Source of the DNA: Mycolicibacter kumamotonensis
GTDB taxonomy: Bacteria; Actinomycetota; Actinomycetes; Mycobacteriales; Mycobacteriaceae
Assembly: GCF_002086285.1 (NCBI RefSeq)
Contig: NZ_MVHU01000008.1
Coordinates: 1 to 64,000, forward strand
Length of the DNA: 64,000 nucleotides
Direction: 5' to 3'
Shown in pieces: positions 52,866-63,917 of the stretch. Below the pieces are notes generated by a model that saw only the letters and a program-made list of their open reading frames with translations, did not search any database and was not told the origin of the DNA. Numbering within the stretch: the first letter of the stretch is position 1; every line of letters starts with the position of its first letter. The position numbers were made by a program, and so were the translations under genes.

Positions 52866-53624
52866 CTACGGAATGCCGCCATCGGCCCGCACGATCGAGC
52901 CGGTGGTGTAGCTGGAGGCGTCCGACATCAAAAACAAAGCCGCGCCAACGATCTCGCGCGGCTCCCCGGCGCGTCGCAGCGCAAGGTTCCCGAACGCATC
53001 CGCTATGTCGAAGTTCCACGCCTTGGAGATATCGGTCAAAAACGGCCCGGGCATCAAGGTGTTGACCCGCACCGTCGGGCCGAAGGCCTGGGCCAGCGCC
53101 TCGGTCATGGCGTTGAGGCCGGCCTTCGACGCCGCGTAGGGGATGAACGACGGGTGTGGGCGCAGCGAGCCGTGGGTGCTGACGTTGATGATCGATCCCC
53201 GGCCGGCGGCCACCATGCGCTCACCGATCAGCGCCGAAAGCCGGAACGGCCCCTTGAGGTTGAGGTTCACCACCGCGTCGAACATCTTCTCGGTGACGTC
53301 GGTCTGCTTGTCGTAGACCGGGGACATGCCGGCGTTGTTCACCAGCACGTCGACCTTGCCGAATCGCTGATAGGCCGCGTCGGCCAGGCCCTCGAGCTGA
53401 TCCCAGCGCCCGACATGTACGGCGTAGGGCATTGCGGTGCGCCCGGTTTCGGCCTCGATCGCCGAGGCGGTGGCCTGGCAGGCGTCGAGTTTGCGGCTGG
53501 CGATCACCACGTCGGCGCCGCAGCGCGCGGCCGCCATGGCCATCTCCCGGCCCAGGCCGCGGCTGCCGCCGGTGACCAGCACCACCCGGTCGGTCAGGTC
53601 GAACAGTCCGTCCGCGTACCCCAT
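52866..53624 (-). CDS. Short-chain dehydrogenase/reductase
   Basis: 252 aa. Rossmann motif VTGGSRGLGREMA, NNAG in VNNAGMSPVYD, and the catalytic Tyr-x3-Lys as YAASKAGL. It follows the kinase by 1 bp and precedes the dehydrogenase by 70 bp. In this unit it may oxidise a hydroxyl group or reduce a ketone of the acyl-CoA intermediate. Confidence 0.92.
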   Translation of the reverse strand: MGYADGLFDLTDRVVLVTGGSRGLGREMAMAAARCGADVVIASRKLDACQATASAIEAETGRTAMPYAVHVGRWDQLEGLADAAYQRFGKVDVLVNNAGMSPVYDKQTDVTEKMFDAVVNLNLKGPFRLSALIGERMVAAGRGSIINVSTHGSLRPHPSFIPYAASKAGLNAMTEALAQAFGPTVRVNTLMPGPFLTDISKAWNFDIADAFGNLALRRAGEPREIVGAALFLMSDASSYTTGSIVRADGGIP

Positions 53625-53625
53625 G

Positions 53626-54681
53626 TCAGCGCACCGACCGCAGGGAGCGGGCCAGTTCGGCGGCGTGGGCGATCAACTGCGGGATCATCGGGCCCATCGC
53701 CGCGGCGATCGCCGGATCGACCTTATCGCTGGTCACCGACGCGGCGTAGGTCTTCTCCAGCACGATCCCGAGTTTCCAGTTCGCCAGCACCAGGTAGTAG
53801 TCGATGTTGTGCGTCGAGAGCCCACTGACCTGCTCGTAGCGCTCCAGCAGCTCGGTGCGGGTCGGCATGCCGGCCAAGTCGGCGTAATAGCCTTGGGTGC
53901 GCGGATTTTCGCCGTCGTAGCCGAGCAGCGCCCAGGCCAGGTCCAGCAGCGGATCGCCGATGGTGGTCATCTCCCAGTCGATGATCGCGACCAGTTTCGC
54001 CGGGGCGCCGTGCGCGTACATCACGTTGGCGAACTGGTAGTCGCCGTGCATGATGCCGGGGGTGTAGCGCTCGGGTCGGTTGCGTCGCAGCCAGTCCGCC
54101 GCGTCATCCAGACCGGGCAGGTCGCGCACCCGGTAGCTGTCCAGAAACGCCAGCCAGCGGTCGACCTGGCGCTCGTGGAATCCGTCCGGGCGCCCGAACC
54201 CCTCGAGTCCGCGGGCGCGCCAGTCCACCCGGCCGAGTCGGGCGGCGCCCTCCACCAATTCGAAGGCCAGGCCGCGGCGGGCGCTCAGGTCGGTGTCGAA
54301 CGGGGCCGACCAGGCGTTGCCGGTCGAGTTCCAGCCGTTTACCTCGGCCATCACGTAGAACGGCGTGCCGATCAGGTCGCCGTTGTCGTCGGCGGCGATC
54401 AGCTCCGCGTGCGGGACATCGGTTCCGGCCAGCGCCCGCACCAGTCGGATCTCGCGGCGCAGTCCGTCGATCCGGGCGGCGTCGGCGCGGGCGCCCGGCA
54501 TCCGCAGCACCATGGTGGCCTCGCCGCGGCGGACCCGGTAGAGGGTGTTCTGCGAGCCACCGGTCAGCGGTTCCAGTACCGGCAGCTCGCCGTGGCCGCG
54601 CGAACCGGGTGCGGCGTTGGCGTCGAGCCAGCGCCCCAGCGCCGCCGCGTCGAGCCGGGAATCCTGCGTACTGCCGCCCAT
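53626..54681 (-). CDS. APH/choline kinase-like phosphotransferase (ACAD10/11- or LvaA-type)
   Basis: 351 aa from ATG 54681 (GGAAG lies 9 nt upstream; GTG at 54690 is an alternative). Kinase-fold motifs: IMHGDYQFANVMYAHG and KLVAIIDWEMTTIGDPLLDLAWALLGY, with a nucleotide-binding start at GGSQNTLYRVRRGEATMVLRMPGA. ACAD10/11-type kinases phosphorylate 4-hydroxyacyl-CoA before dehydrogenase-assisted elimination. It is the first gene of the unit with SDR and ACAD10/11-like dehydrogenase, and an operator-like palindrome lies at 54706-54724. Confidence 0.86.
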   Translation of the reverse strand: MGGSTQDSRLDAAALGRWLDANAAPGSRGHGELPVLEPLTGGSQNTLYRVRRGEATMVLRMPGARADAARIDGLRREIRLVRALAGTDVPHAELIAADDNGDLIGTPFYVMAEVNGWNSTGNAWSAPFDTDLSARRGLAFELVEGAARLGRVDWRARGLEGFGRPDGFHERQVDRWLAFLDSYRVRDLPGLDDAADWLRRNRPERYTPGIMHGDYQFANVMYAHGAPAKLVAIIDWEMTTIGDPLLDLAWALLGYDGENPRTQGYYADLAGMPTRTELLERYEQVSGLSTHNIDYYLVLANWKLGIVLEKTYAASVTSDKVDPAIAAAMGPMIPQLIAHAAELARSLRSVR

Positions 54682-54705
54682 CGCCTGCACCTTCCAGTCT
54701 CTGTA

Positions 54706-54724
54706 CGGAGAATACTGTTCTCCG
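54706..54724. promoter_or_regulatory. Operator-like palindrome, site B
   Basis: CGGAGAATACTGTTCTCCG: perfect 7-bp arms, 5-nt spacer, 25 bp upstream of the kinase start. It contains GAGAA-N5-TTCTC as at 21247 and 37724. Confidence 0.6.
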
Positions 54725-54781
54725 CCGAGAAGGGAGGGGTTTTGCTCACCGCGGAGGTGACGGCCGCCGTGCTGGGCGGAT

Positions 54782-55960
54782 CTAGGGCTGTAGGACCTCG
54801 GCGATCGGCGCGCCGGTGGCGATCTTGCCCCGCGCCCCCATCACCTTGCCCGGCCGGCCGGCACCGACGACACCGACCACCACGCCGTCGCGTTCGTAGT
54901 ACGCCAGGAACTTGTGGCCGTCGTCTTCGACCAGGTGCACGGTGTCGGTGGCCTGCGGCTCGCCCAGGCACTGGATCTTGACGTCGTACTGATCGCTCCA
55001 GAAGTACGGGGGCACCGCCACGTCGTGCAGCGACTCCCGGCCCAGCATCGCCGGCACCATCACCCGCACCTGGGTGACGACGTTGCTCCAGTGCTCGACC
55101 CGGGTCTCATGCCCGCCGCGGCCGCGCCAGAACGCCACGTCGCCGACGGCCCACACGTTGGGTGCGCTGGTACGCCCGGTCAGGTCGCAGAGCACCCCGT
55201 TGCCGAGCTCGACGCCGCAACCGTCCAGCCACTCGGTGGCCGGCCGGGAGCCCACGCCGAGCACCACCAGGTCGGCGGGCAGCTCGGCGCCGTCGGCCAG
55301 CACGACGGTCTCGACACGGCCGGCGCCGCGGACCTCGGCCACCCCGATACCGCTGCGGACGTCCACACCGTTGGCCCGGTGCAGCCGCGCCACCAGTTCG
55401 CCGATCTGCTCACCGAGCACCGCGGCCAGCGGGGTCGGTTGCGGCTCGACCAGGACGACGTCCACACCCAGCTTGCGCAGGCTGGCCGCCGCTTCGCAGC
55501 CGATGAAACCGGCGCCGATCACCACCGCACGGCGGGCGGCGGCCGCGTCGCCGCGCAGCACCAGGCTGTCTTCGAACGAGCGGACCACCCGGATGCCGTT
55601 GACGTCGCCGAGGCTGGGGATGCGCCGCGGCACCAGCCCGGTCGCGATGACGAGCTGGTCATAGCCCAGCACGGAGCCGTCCGCCAGCGTCACCGTCTGC
55701 GCCGCGGTGTCGACGCCGCGTGCGCCGCAGCCCAGCCGCAGGTCGATGTCGCGCGTGGCGTAGAACTCCGGCGGCTCGAGGGTGGTGTCGTCGCGCTCGC
55801 CGCGCAGCACGTCTTTGGTCAGGGGCGGCCGGTCATACGGCGGGCGGGTCTCGTCGGAGACGATGGTGATCGGCCCGGTGTACTCCTCGCGCCGCAGCTC
55901 CTCGGCGGTGCGCACGGCCGCGAGTCCGCCGCCGACGATCACGATCCCGTGTTCGGGCAC
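54782..55960 (-). CDS. FAD-dependent ferredoxin reductase-type oxidoreductase (Rv0688-like)
   Basis: 392 aa. FAD-binding GIVIVGGGLAAVRTAEELRR at residues 4-23, second dinucleotide site AVVIGAGFIGCEAAASLRKLG for NAD(P)H, and NVWAVGDVAFW near the C-terminus. This is the putidaredoxin/ferredoxin reductase group, which delivers electrons to ferredoxins for P450 or Rieske oxygenases. Its place next to the mycofactocin-type SDR matches Rv0687-Rv0688 of M. tuberculosis. The start is ATG/GTG 55960, 34 bp after the SDR stop. Confidence 0.9.
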   Translation of the reverse strand: MPEHGIVIVGGGLAAVRTAEELRREEYTGPITIVSDETRPPYDRPPLTKDVLRGERDDTTLEPPEFYATRDIDLRLGCGARGVDTAAQTVTLADGSVLGYDQLVIATGLVPRRIPSLGDVNGIRVVRSFEDSLVLRGDAAAARRAVVIGAGFIGCEAAASLRKLGVDVVLVEPQPTPLAAVLGEQIGELVARLHRANGVDVRSGIGVAEVRGAGRVETVVLADGAELPADLVVLGVGSRPATEWLDGCGVELGNGVLCDLTGRTSAPNVWAVGDVAFWRGRGGHETRVEHWSNVVTQVRVMVPAMLGRESLHDVAVPPYFWSDQYDVKIQCLGEPQATDTVHLVEDDGHKFLAYYERDGVVVGVVGAGRPGKVMGARGKIATGAPIAEVLQP

Positions 55961-55994
55961 GTCGATCTCCCCGTTGTGGTCCCAGCAGAAGCGC

Positions 55995-56834
<840 letters not shown>

Positions 56835-56848
56835 CTAGCAGCTGAAAA

Positions 56849-56862
56849 TGGAACGTGTTCTA
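56849..56862. promoter_or_regulatory. KstR-like palindrome before the mycofactocin-type SDR
   Basis: TGGAACGTGTTCTA; core GAACGTGTTC at 56851-56860 has perfect GAAC/GTTC arms. KstR, the cholesterol-catabolism repressor, binds related sites with AAC-x2-GTT. It is 25 bp before the SDR start. I recall that Rv0687 belongs to the KstR regulon of M. tuberculosis, but I cannot confirm this here. Confidence 0.55.
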
Positions 56863-56876
56863 CCGCGGGGGAACCT

Positions 56877-57680
56877 TCAGAGATCGGCGATGATCTGCTG
56901 GCGTTTCTGCGCGTATTCCTCGTCGGTCACCACACCCTGTTTGCGCAACGCATCCAATTCCTGGAGGCGCTCCCCGGCCGACCGCGACTCGGGGACCTCG
57001 TGGGACGGCCCCCCGGCACCCGGCCCGGTAGCCCGCCTGATCACGGCGGCCACCTGTTGGCGCACCACCGGGTTGGACCGGATGTCGATCGTGCCCTGCA
57101 CCGGTATGCCGTTGGCCCGCAGGATCTGGAAGATCTCCATCAGCGGCCCGGCCTGGCCGGACAGGTCATAGGTGCGGTTGTCCTCGGCGAGGGTGAACCG
57201 GGCGGGGGCCGTGCCGCTCAGCAGAGCACTGCGCTGCCAGTCGATCTGATAGCGGTTGGTGGCGGGGTCGACAAGCACGGCCAGCTTCCGCCCCGAGATC
57301 AGCGGCAACCGGGTCACCGAGGCGATCACCCGGTCCTGGGTGTCGAAGGGCGCCAGACCCGCGCCCTCGATATGCAGGTCGAGCTTGACCAGCGGTTGGT
57401 CGTTGATCCGGGTGCCGGTCTCGTGGATGCCGGTCACCTGCGCCAGGGCCAGCACACCGTTCTGTTCCAGGAATTGGTTCTTGGCCGCCGATTTTGCGCC
57501 GTAGTCGGTCAGCAACAAGGCGATCAGGACATCGCCGAACGTCACCAGCAGCCCGGTGTAGAACATCCATTTCAGGTCGGCCTGCTGGCTCGTCGCGAAA
57601 TACACGATGAGGAAGATCGGCCCGACCAGACCACCGAATCCCAGCACCATGACCTGGGCTTTCACATAGCGCCACAGCAT
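56877..57680 (-). CDS. Membrane-anchored SHOCT-domain protein
   Basis: 267 aa from ATG 57680; a GTG at 57704 is an alternative start. Two N-terminal membrane segments (about 10-30 and 40-60) are followed by a soluble domain containing LDLHIEGAGLAPFDTQDRVIASV, and the C-terminus has the SHOCT signature ERLQELDALRKQGVVTDEEYAQKRQQII in short form. SHOCT domains act as oligomerisation or anchoring helices. Position next to tuf corresponds to Rv0686. Function is unknown. Confidence 0.75.
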   Translation of the reverse strand: MLWRYVKAQVMVLGFGGLVGPIFLIVYFATSQQADLKWMFYTGLLVTFGDVLIALLLTDYGAKSAAKNQFLEQNGVLALAQVTGIHETGTRINDQPLVKLDLHIEGAGLAPFDTQDRVIASVTRLPLISGRKLAVLVDPATNRYQIDWQRSALLSGTAPARFTLAEDNRTYDLSGQAGPLMEIFQILRANGIPVQGTIDIRSNPVVRQQVAAVIRRATGPGAGGPSHEVPESRSAGERLQELDALRKQGVVTDEEYAQKRQQIIADL

Positions 57681-57724
57681 GTGCGAAACACTAGCGCGGG
57701 TCACTCCGCGAGCAGACGCAAAAA

Positions 57725-57751
57725 CCCCCTTTCCACACCGTGGAAAGGGGG
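57725..57751 (-). terminator. Rho-independent terminator after tuf
   Basis: Perfect 12-bp stem 57725-57736 / 57740-57751 (CCCCCTTTCCAC / GTGGAAAGGGGG) with an ACC loop. On the minus strand it is followed by a T tract (GGTTTTTGC), so it ends the rpsL-rpsG-fusA-tuf transcript. It lies 50 bp beyond the tuf stop. Confidence 0.9.
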
Positions 57752-57800
57752 CCCTTGCTTGGGCGCCTCCCGCTCGCGCGGGCGGCTGGTGGTGCAGGTA

Positions 57801-58991
<1,191 letters not shown>

Positions 58992-59081
58992 TTCTTGTCC
59001 TCCTGGACTTGTTGGTGCTGAGTTACAGCAGGGGTTGATCTTTTTTGTTTGTGCCACCGTAGCGGCACGGGCGGGTGGTGC

Positions 59082-61184
59082 TTATTCGCCCGTCGCCTTG
59101 GCGATAATCTCCTTCGCCACCTGCGCCGGCACTTCGGCGTAGGAGTCGAACACCATGGAGTAGTTCGCCCGACCCTGGGTCTTCGACCGGAGGTCGCCGA
59201 CGTAGCCGAACATCTCCGACAGCGGAACCTGCGCCTTGACGACACGCGCACCGCTGCGCTCCTCCATGGCCTGGATCTGGCCACGGCGGGAGTTCAGGTC
59301 GCCGATCACATCACCCATGTAGTCCTCGGGTGTGGTGACCTCGACGGCCATGATCGGTTCCAGGATCACCGGCTGCGCCGCTGCGGCAGCCTTCTTCAGC
59401 GCCTGCGAGCCGGCCACCTTGAAGGCCATTTCGGAGGAGTCGACGTCGTGGTACTGACCGTCGAGCAGGGTGACCTTGAGGTTGACCAGCGGGTAGCCAG
59501 CCAGCACGCCGTACTGCATGGCGTCCTGGGCACCGGCGTCCACCGCGGGGATGTACTCGCGGGGGATGCGGCCACCGGTGACCTTGTTCTCGAACTCGTA
59601 GGTCGCGCCGTCCTCGCCGGTGAACGGCTCGAGGTCGATGATGACCTTGGCGAACTGGCCCGAGCCACCCGTCTGCTTCTTGTGGGTGTACTCGACCTTC
59701 TCCACCTTGCGGCGGATGGTCTCCTTGTAGGCCACCTGCGGCTTGCCGACGTTGGCCTCGACCTTGAATTCGCGGCGCATCCGGTCCACCAGGATGTCCA
59801 GGTGCAGCTCGCCCATGCCGCCGATCACGGTCTGGCCGGTCTCGGAGTCGAGGTGGACCTTGAAGGTCGGGTCCTCTTCGGCCAGCTTCTGGATCGCCAG
59901 GCTCAGCTTCTCCTGGTCGCTCTTGGTCTTCGGCTCGATGGCGACCTCGATGACCGGCGCCGGGAAGGTCATCGACTCCAGCACGATCTGGTTGTTCGGG
60001 TCGCACAGCGTGTCGCCGGTGGTGGTGTCCTTGAGGCCGATCACCGCGTAGATGTGGCCGGCGGAGACCGAGTCGACCGGGTTCTCCTTGTTGGAGTGCA
60101 TCTGGAACAGCTTGCCCAGCCGCTCCTTCTTGCCCTTGGTCGAGTTGACCACCTGGGCGCCGGACTCCACCTTGCCGGAGTACACCCGCACGTAGGTCAG
60201 CTTGCCGAAGAACGGGTGCACCGCGATCTTGAAGGCCAGCGCCGAGAACGGCTCGTCGATGCTGGGCTTGCGGCTGATGATCTCGTCTTCCTTGCCGGGC
60301 ACGTGGCCCTGCACCGACTCGACGTCCAGCGGCGACGGCAGGTAGTCGACCACCGCGTCCAGCATCGGCTGGACGCCCTTGTTCTTGAACGCGCTGCCGC
60401 ACAGCACCGGGTACAGCTCCGAGGAGACCGTCAGCTTGCGGATGCCGCTCTTGATCTCCTCGACCGTGAGCTCCTCGCCGCCGAGGTACTTCTCCAGCAG
60501 CGCCTCGTCGGTCTCGGCGACGGCCTCCAGCAGGGCGGTCCGGTACTCGTCGGCCTTGTCGGCCAGATCGGCCGGGATCTCGACGGTCTCGTAGGTCTCA
60601 CCGAGCTTGGTCTCGCCCCGCCACACCTTGGCGTTCATCTCGACCAGGTCGACGATGCCCTCGAAGTCGTTCTCCGCGCCGATCGGCAGCTGGATGACGA
60701 GGGGAGTCGCACCCAGCCTTTCCCTGATGGTGCGCACGGTGAAGTAGAAGTCCGCGCCCAGCTTGTCCATCTTGTTGACGAAGCAGATCCGGGGCACGTC
60801 GTACTTGTCGGCCTGCCGCCACACCTGCTCGGACTGCGGCTCGACACCCTCTTTGCCGTCGAAGACCGCAACGGCGCCATCGAGGACCCGCAGGGAGCGC
60901 TCCACCTCGACGGTGAAGTCGACGTGACCCGGGGTGTCGATGATGTTGATCTGGTTCTTGTTCCAGAAGCAGGTCACCGCGGCCGACGTGATGGTGATGC
61001 CGCGCTCCTGCTCCTGTTCCATCCAGTCGGTGGTCGAGGCGCCATCGTGCGTCTCACCGATCTTGTAGTTGACGCCGGTGTAGTACAGGATCCGCTCGGT
61101 CGTCGTCGTCTTACCGGCATCGATGTGCGCCATGATGCCGATATTGCGGACCTTGTTCAGGTCGGTCAGCACATCCTGTGCCAC
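59082..61184 (-). CDS. fusA: Elongation factor G
   Basis: 700 aa, full length. GTPase motifs [15 protein letters not shown] (P-loop), DTPGHVDF (switch II) and NKMD (G4), domain II-V following, ending [10 protein letters not shown]. It drives translocation on the ribosome. Separated from rpsG by 76 bp and from tuf by 90 bp. The start is near 61184 (GTG), preceded by a GAAAGAG-type site. Confidence 0.98.
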   Translation of the reverse strand: MAQDVLTDLNKVRNIGIMAHIDAGKTTTTERILYYTGVNYKIGETHDGASTTDWMEQEQERGITITSAAVTCFWNKNQINIIDTPGHVDFTVEVERSLRVLDGAVAVFDGKEGVEPQSEQVWRQADKYDVPRICFVNKMDKLGADFYFTVRTIRERLGATPLVIQLPIGAENDFEGIVDLVEMNAKVWRGETKLGETYETVEIPADLADKADEYRTALLEAVAETDEALLEKYLGGEELTVEEIKSGIRKLTVSSELYPVLCGSAFKNKGVQPMLDAVVDYLPSPLDVESVQGHVPGKEDEIISRKPSIDEPFSALAFKIAVHPFFGKLTYVRVYSGKVESGAQVVNSTKGKKERLGKLFQMHSNKENPVDSVSAGHIYAVIGLKDTTTGDTLCDPNNQIVLESMTFPAPVIEVAIEPKTKSDQEKLSLAIQKLAEEDPTFKVHLDSETGQTVIGGMGELHLDILVDRMRREFKVEANVGKPQVAYKETIRRKVEKVEYTHKKQTGGSGQFAKVIIDLEPFTGEDGATYEFENKVTGGRIPREYIPAVDAGAQDAMQYGVLAGYPLVNLKVTLLDGQYHDVDSSEMAFKVAGSQALKKAAAAAQPVILEPIMAVEVTTPEDYMGDVIGDLNSRRGQIQAMEERSGARVVKAQVPLSEMFGYVGDLRSKTQGRANYSMVFDSYAEVPAQVAKEIIAKATGE

Positions 61185-61260
61185 AGCAGTCTTCCCACTC
61201 TTTCGGTTACTTCAATTGCTTGTTGTCGCAAGTGCTTCGGCGGTCAGGCCACCGACGTGG

Positions 61261-61731
61261 TCACCAGCGGTAGTGCGCGAAGGCCCGGTTCGCCTCGGCC
61301 ATCTTGTGGGTGTCCTCCCGGCGCTTCACCGAGGCACCCAGTCCGTTGCTGGCATCGAGGATCTCGTTGGCCAGCCGCTCGATCATGGTCTTCTCCCGAC
61401 GCTGCCGGGAGAAGCTCACCAGCCAGCGCAGCGCCAGCGTGGTGGAGCGCTCGGCCCGCACCTCGACCGGCACCTGGTAGGTGGCACCACCGACACGACG
61501 GCTGCGCACCTCGAGGGCCGGCTTGACGTTGTCCAGCGCGCGCTTGAGCGTCACGACCGGGTCGGTGCCGGTCTTGTCACGTGCCTGCTCCAGCGCCCCG
61601 TAGACGATGCGCTCGGCCAGCGACTTCTTACCGGCCAGCAGCACCTTGTTGACCAGCTGGGTGACCAGCTGCGACCCGTAGACCGGGTCGGAAACCAGCG
61701 GACGCTTGGGAGCGGGACCCTTGCGCGGCAT
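61261..61731 (-). CDS. rpsG: 30S ribosomal protein S7
   Basis: 156 aa from ATG 61731, overlapping the rpsL stop by ATGA. Sequence starts [20 protein letters not shown] and ends NRAFAHYRW, as in mycobacterial S7. It nucleates the 30S head with 16S rRNA. Translation is coupled to rpsL. Confidence 0.98.
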   Translation of the reverse strand: MPRKGPAPKRPLVSDPVYGSQLVTQLVNKVLLAGKKSLAERIVYGALEQARDKTGTDPVVTLKRALDNVKPALEVRSRRVGGATYQVPVEVRAERSTTLALRWLVSFSRQRREKTMIERLANEILDASNGLGASVKRREDTHKMAEANRAFAHYRW

Positions 61732-62105
61732 CAGCTCTTCTCCTTCTTGGCGCCGTAGCGGCTGCGGGCCTGCTTGCGGTTCTTGACCCCCTGGGTGTCC
61801 AGCGAGCCGCGGATGATCTTGTAGCGCACACCCGGAAGGTCCTTCACCCGGCCGCCACGCACCAGCACCATCGAGTGCTCCTGCAGGTTGTGACCCTCGC
61901 CCGGGATGTAGGCGGTCACCTCGACCTGGCTGGTCAGCTTGACGCGGGCCACCTTGCGAAGCGCCGAGTTCGGCTTCTTCGGGGTGGTGGTGTACACGCG
62001 AGTGCACACGCCACGACGCTGCGGGCTGCCCTTGAGGGCCGCGGTCTTGACCTTGCCGATCTTGTCGCGGCGGCCCTTGCGGACCAGCTGCTGAATGGTT
62101 GGCAT
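61731..62105 (-). CDS. rpsL: 30S ribosomal protein S12
   Basis: 124 aa. The decoding-site residues are wild type: Lys43 in TTTPKKPNS and Lys88 region GRVKDLPG; changes there confer streptomycin resistance in mycobacteria, so this allele is of the susceptible type. First gene of the operon. An untranslated leader of about 100-250 bp precedes it. Confidence 0.98.
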   Translation of the reverse strand: MPTIQQLVRKGRRDKIGKVKTAALKGSPQRRGVCTRVYTTTPKKPNSALRKVARVKLTSQVEVTAYIPGEGHNLQEHSMVLVRGGRVKDLPGVRYKIIRGSLDTQGVKNRKQARSRYGAKKEKS

Positions 62106-62359
62106 CTACCGGCTTCCTGTATCGCTGTTCGAACTCTGCAAAACTTGTCAGTCCTGTGCCCTACCGCTACCCGCGGTCGGGCGTGTCGCATGGGCCGGCT
62201 GCGGATTGCTCCGCTGCATAATGGACATGCGAATTGGGCCAGGCGCGCGCGTCATGTCACCAATACGCGCCTCGTGGCCAGGCACGAGCTACCACAATAC
62301 CCGCCTGGACTCCGGCAGGTCAAAGCGCGTCGCCCGGGCCCCTTCGGCCCCCGCCGCGG
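62106..62359. promoter_or_regulatory. Promoter/leader region of the rpsL operon
   Basis: 254 bp between rpsL and the TetR gene, with the operon promoter expected on the minus strand. ATAATG at 62218-62223 (CATTAT on the minus strand) is a possible -10; I could not assign a convincing -35. Nothing else is recognised. Confidence 0.4.
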
Positions 62360-62989
62360 CTACCCGGTACGGCTCTCCATCGCCGAAGCCAGCCGGCGCA
62401 CCATATCCGAGAAGATCGCGTCGGTGTCGACGTCATCCATCACCCCGGTCATCTCCAGCAGCACGAAACCGTGCATCGCCGCCCAGAACTCCAGCGCCGC
62501 GTGAAACGCCCGCTCACCCTCGAGTCCGTAGGACGCCAGCACCTCGATCACCGGGGCCGCGGCGCGGGTGGCCGCGGCGGTGTACTCCGGGTCCTCACCA
62601 CCCAGCGGCATCCGGGTGAACGCCGAATAGCGGCCCGGGTGATGGTGGGCGTAGCTGCGGTAGGCCCCGGCCATCACCAGCACCGCGTCGTCGCGGGCGC
62701 GGCCCTGACCGACCTGGGTCAGCATCTCGAGGATGTCGTCGATAACCCGCATCCGCATCGCCCGGCGCAGGTCACCCAGGCTGTGCACGTGGTTGTACAG
62801 CGACGGGCCCTTGGTGCCCAGCTGGGTTGCCAGCGCATTGATGGTCAGCGCGTCCCAGCCCTCGCGGTCCAGGAAGTTCAGTGCCGCGTTGACGATGACC
62901 TCCCGGCTCAGCTTGACCGGTCGCGCCCCCGACTTGCCGTTGGTTCGCGAGCGACCGCCCACCGACGGCGGGTCTGGTCGAGCTGGCAT
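62360..62989 (-). CDS. TetR-family transcriptional regulator (Rv0681-like)
   Basis: 209 aa from ATG 62989 with AAGGG upstream; the longer frame from 63130 is not supported. HTH: VKLSREVIVNAALNFLDREGWDALTINALATQLGTKGPSLYNHVHSLGDLRRAMRM in TetR order. A C-terminal TetR ligand domain follows, with the WHG-type piece EFWAAMHGFVLLEM. Location upstream of rpsL matches Rv0681. Divergent from the DUF3060 genes. Confidence 0.88.
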   Translation of the reverse strand: MPARPDPPSVGGRSRTNGKSGARPVKLSREVIVNAALNFLDREGWDALTINALATQLGTKGPSLYNHVHSLGDLRRAMRMRVIDDILEMLTQVGQGRARDDAVLVMAGAYRSYAHHHPGRYSAFTRMPLGGEDPEYTAAATRAAAPVIEVLASYGLEGERAFHAALEFWAAMHGFVLLEMTGVMDDVDTDAIFSDMVRRLASAMESRTG

Positions 62990-63135
62990 GGCGTTCGCCC
63001 TTCGTATTGTGCAGGCCGGAGTGGGGAGATCAGCTAAGAACTCTAATCCACCGATAAGTGGGGGAACCGGCGTACGGCCGAGCCGGCGCGACGTAAGCTT
63101 TGCCGAAATCGCGTCCGGCGAGAGGGGCACGACAG

Positions 63136-63501
63136 ATGAAATGGACCGCGCTGGGTGCTGCGCTGCTGTGCTTCGGGGCCGGTCTGCTGGGCGGCACCCC
63201 GAGCGCGCGTGCGGTGCCCGGCGACATCCATATCTACGGCGTGCACGAGACCCGCACGCTGGACTGCAACGGCGGCACCTTGTTCATCAACGGGGTCAAC
63301 ATCACCGTGCATGCCTTCGGGGACTGCTGGGCGGTGACCATGCAGGGCTCGCAGAACACCGTCATCGCCGAGACCATCATCAACGACGTCACCGTCTACG
63401 GCTATGACCAGACCGTCTACTACAAGAATGGCGACCCTTTCCTGTTCGACCGCGGACGTGAGCTGGGCATGACCAACCGGCTCGCCCGCGTACCGGCGTG
63501 A
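63136..63501 (+). CDS. Secreted DUF3060 protein (Rv0680c-like)
   Basis: 121 aa from ATG 63136. Signal peptide of about 26 residues (ALGAALLCFGAGLLGG, cleavage near ARAVPG). The mature part is beta-rich with GGTLFINGVNITVHAFGDCW and QGSQNTVIAETIINDVTVYG, where repeated N-x-V/I pairs resemble DUF3060 strands; two Cys (LDCNGG, GDCWAV) may form a disulfide. It overlaps the next gene by GTGA. Function unknown; exported mycobacterial proteins of this pair are conserved. Confidence 0.8.
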   Translation: MKWTALGAALLCFGAGLLGGTPSARAVPGDIHIYGVHETRTLDCNGGTLFINGVNITVHAFGDCWAVTMQGSQNTVIAETIINDVTVYGYDQTVYYKNGDPFLFDRGRELGMTNRLARVPA

Positions 63502-63917
63502 CCCGCGATCACCGCCGAAACCTCCGCCCGATTCTGGTGGCCGGTGCCGCGCTGCTGGCGGTCGGCGCCGGCGTGGCCGGCTGCGATTCGGAGCCGCCGC
63601 CCAAATCCGCGCGGATCGCCAAAGGTTATGCCGACGCGCAATTCTCCGACACGATCACCTACCGATCGTTCGGAACGACGTCGGCGGTGGACTGCGCCGA
63701 CGGCAAGTCGCTCAACGTGGCCGGATCGAACAACAGCTTGACCGTCCGGGGCCGCTGCGAGGCGGTGAACGTCGCCGGCGCCGACAACCGGATCACCGTC
63801 GAGCGGGTCGAGAAGTCGCTGACGGTCACCGGGCTCAACAACTCCGTCACCTACCGCGGCGGCGAGCCGACGGTCGACGATCGCGGTTCGGGCAACGTCA
63901 TCGCCGACAAGCGCTGA
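63498..63917 (+). CDS. DUF3060 lipoprotein (Rv0679c-like)
   Basis: 139 aa from GTG 63498, overlapping the previous stop. The N-terminus has a signal with lipobox VAGC (LAVGAGVAGC), so it is a likely lipoprotein anchored at the cell envelope. The mature protein has DUF3060-type repeats (SLNVAGSNNSLTVRGRC, then VNVAGADNRITVERVEKSLTVTGLNNSVTYRGG). It is paired with the secreted DUF3060 protein upstream. Function unknown. Confidence 0.82.
   Translation: MTRDHRRNLRPILVAGAALLAVGAGVAGCDSEPPPKSARIAKGYADAQFSDTITYRSFGTTSAVDCADGKSLNVAGSNNSLTVRGRCEAVNVAGADNRITVERVEKSLTVTGLNNSVTYRGGEPTVDDRGSGNVIADKR

Noticed and set aside
59000..59080. Hairpin GTGCC-GCTACG-GTGGCAC between fusA and tuf as a terminator
   Set aside because: Stem is only about 5 bp and, on the minus strand, is followed by A-rich rather than T-rich sequence.
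59049..61526. A long + strand open frame opposite fusA and rpsG
   Set aside because: Antisense shadow of EF-G and S7; the His/Leu/Asp-rich text is typical of such shadows.
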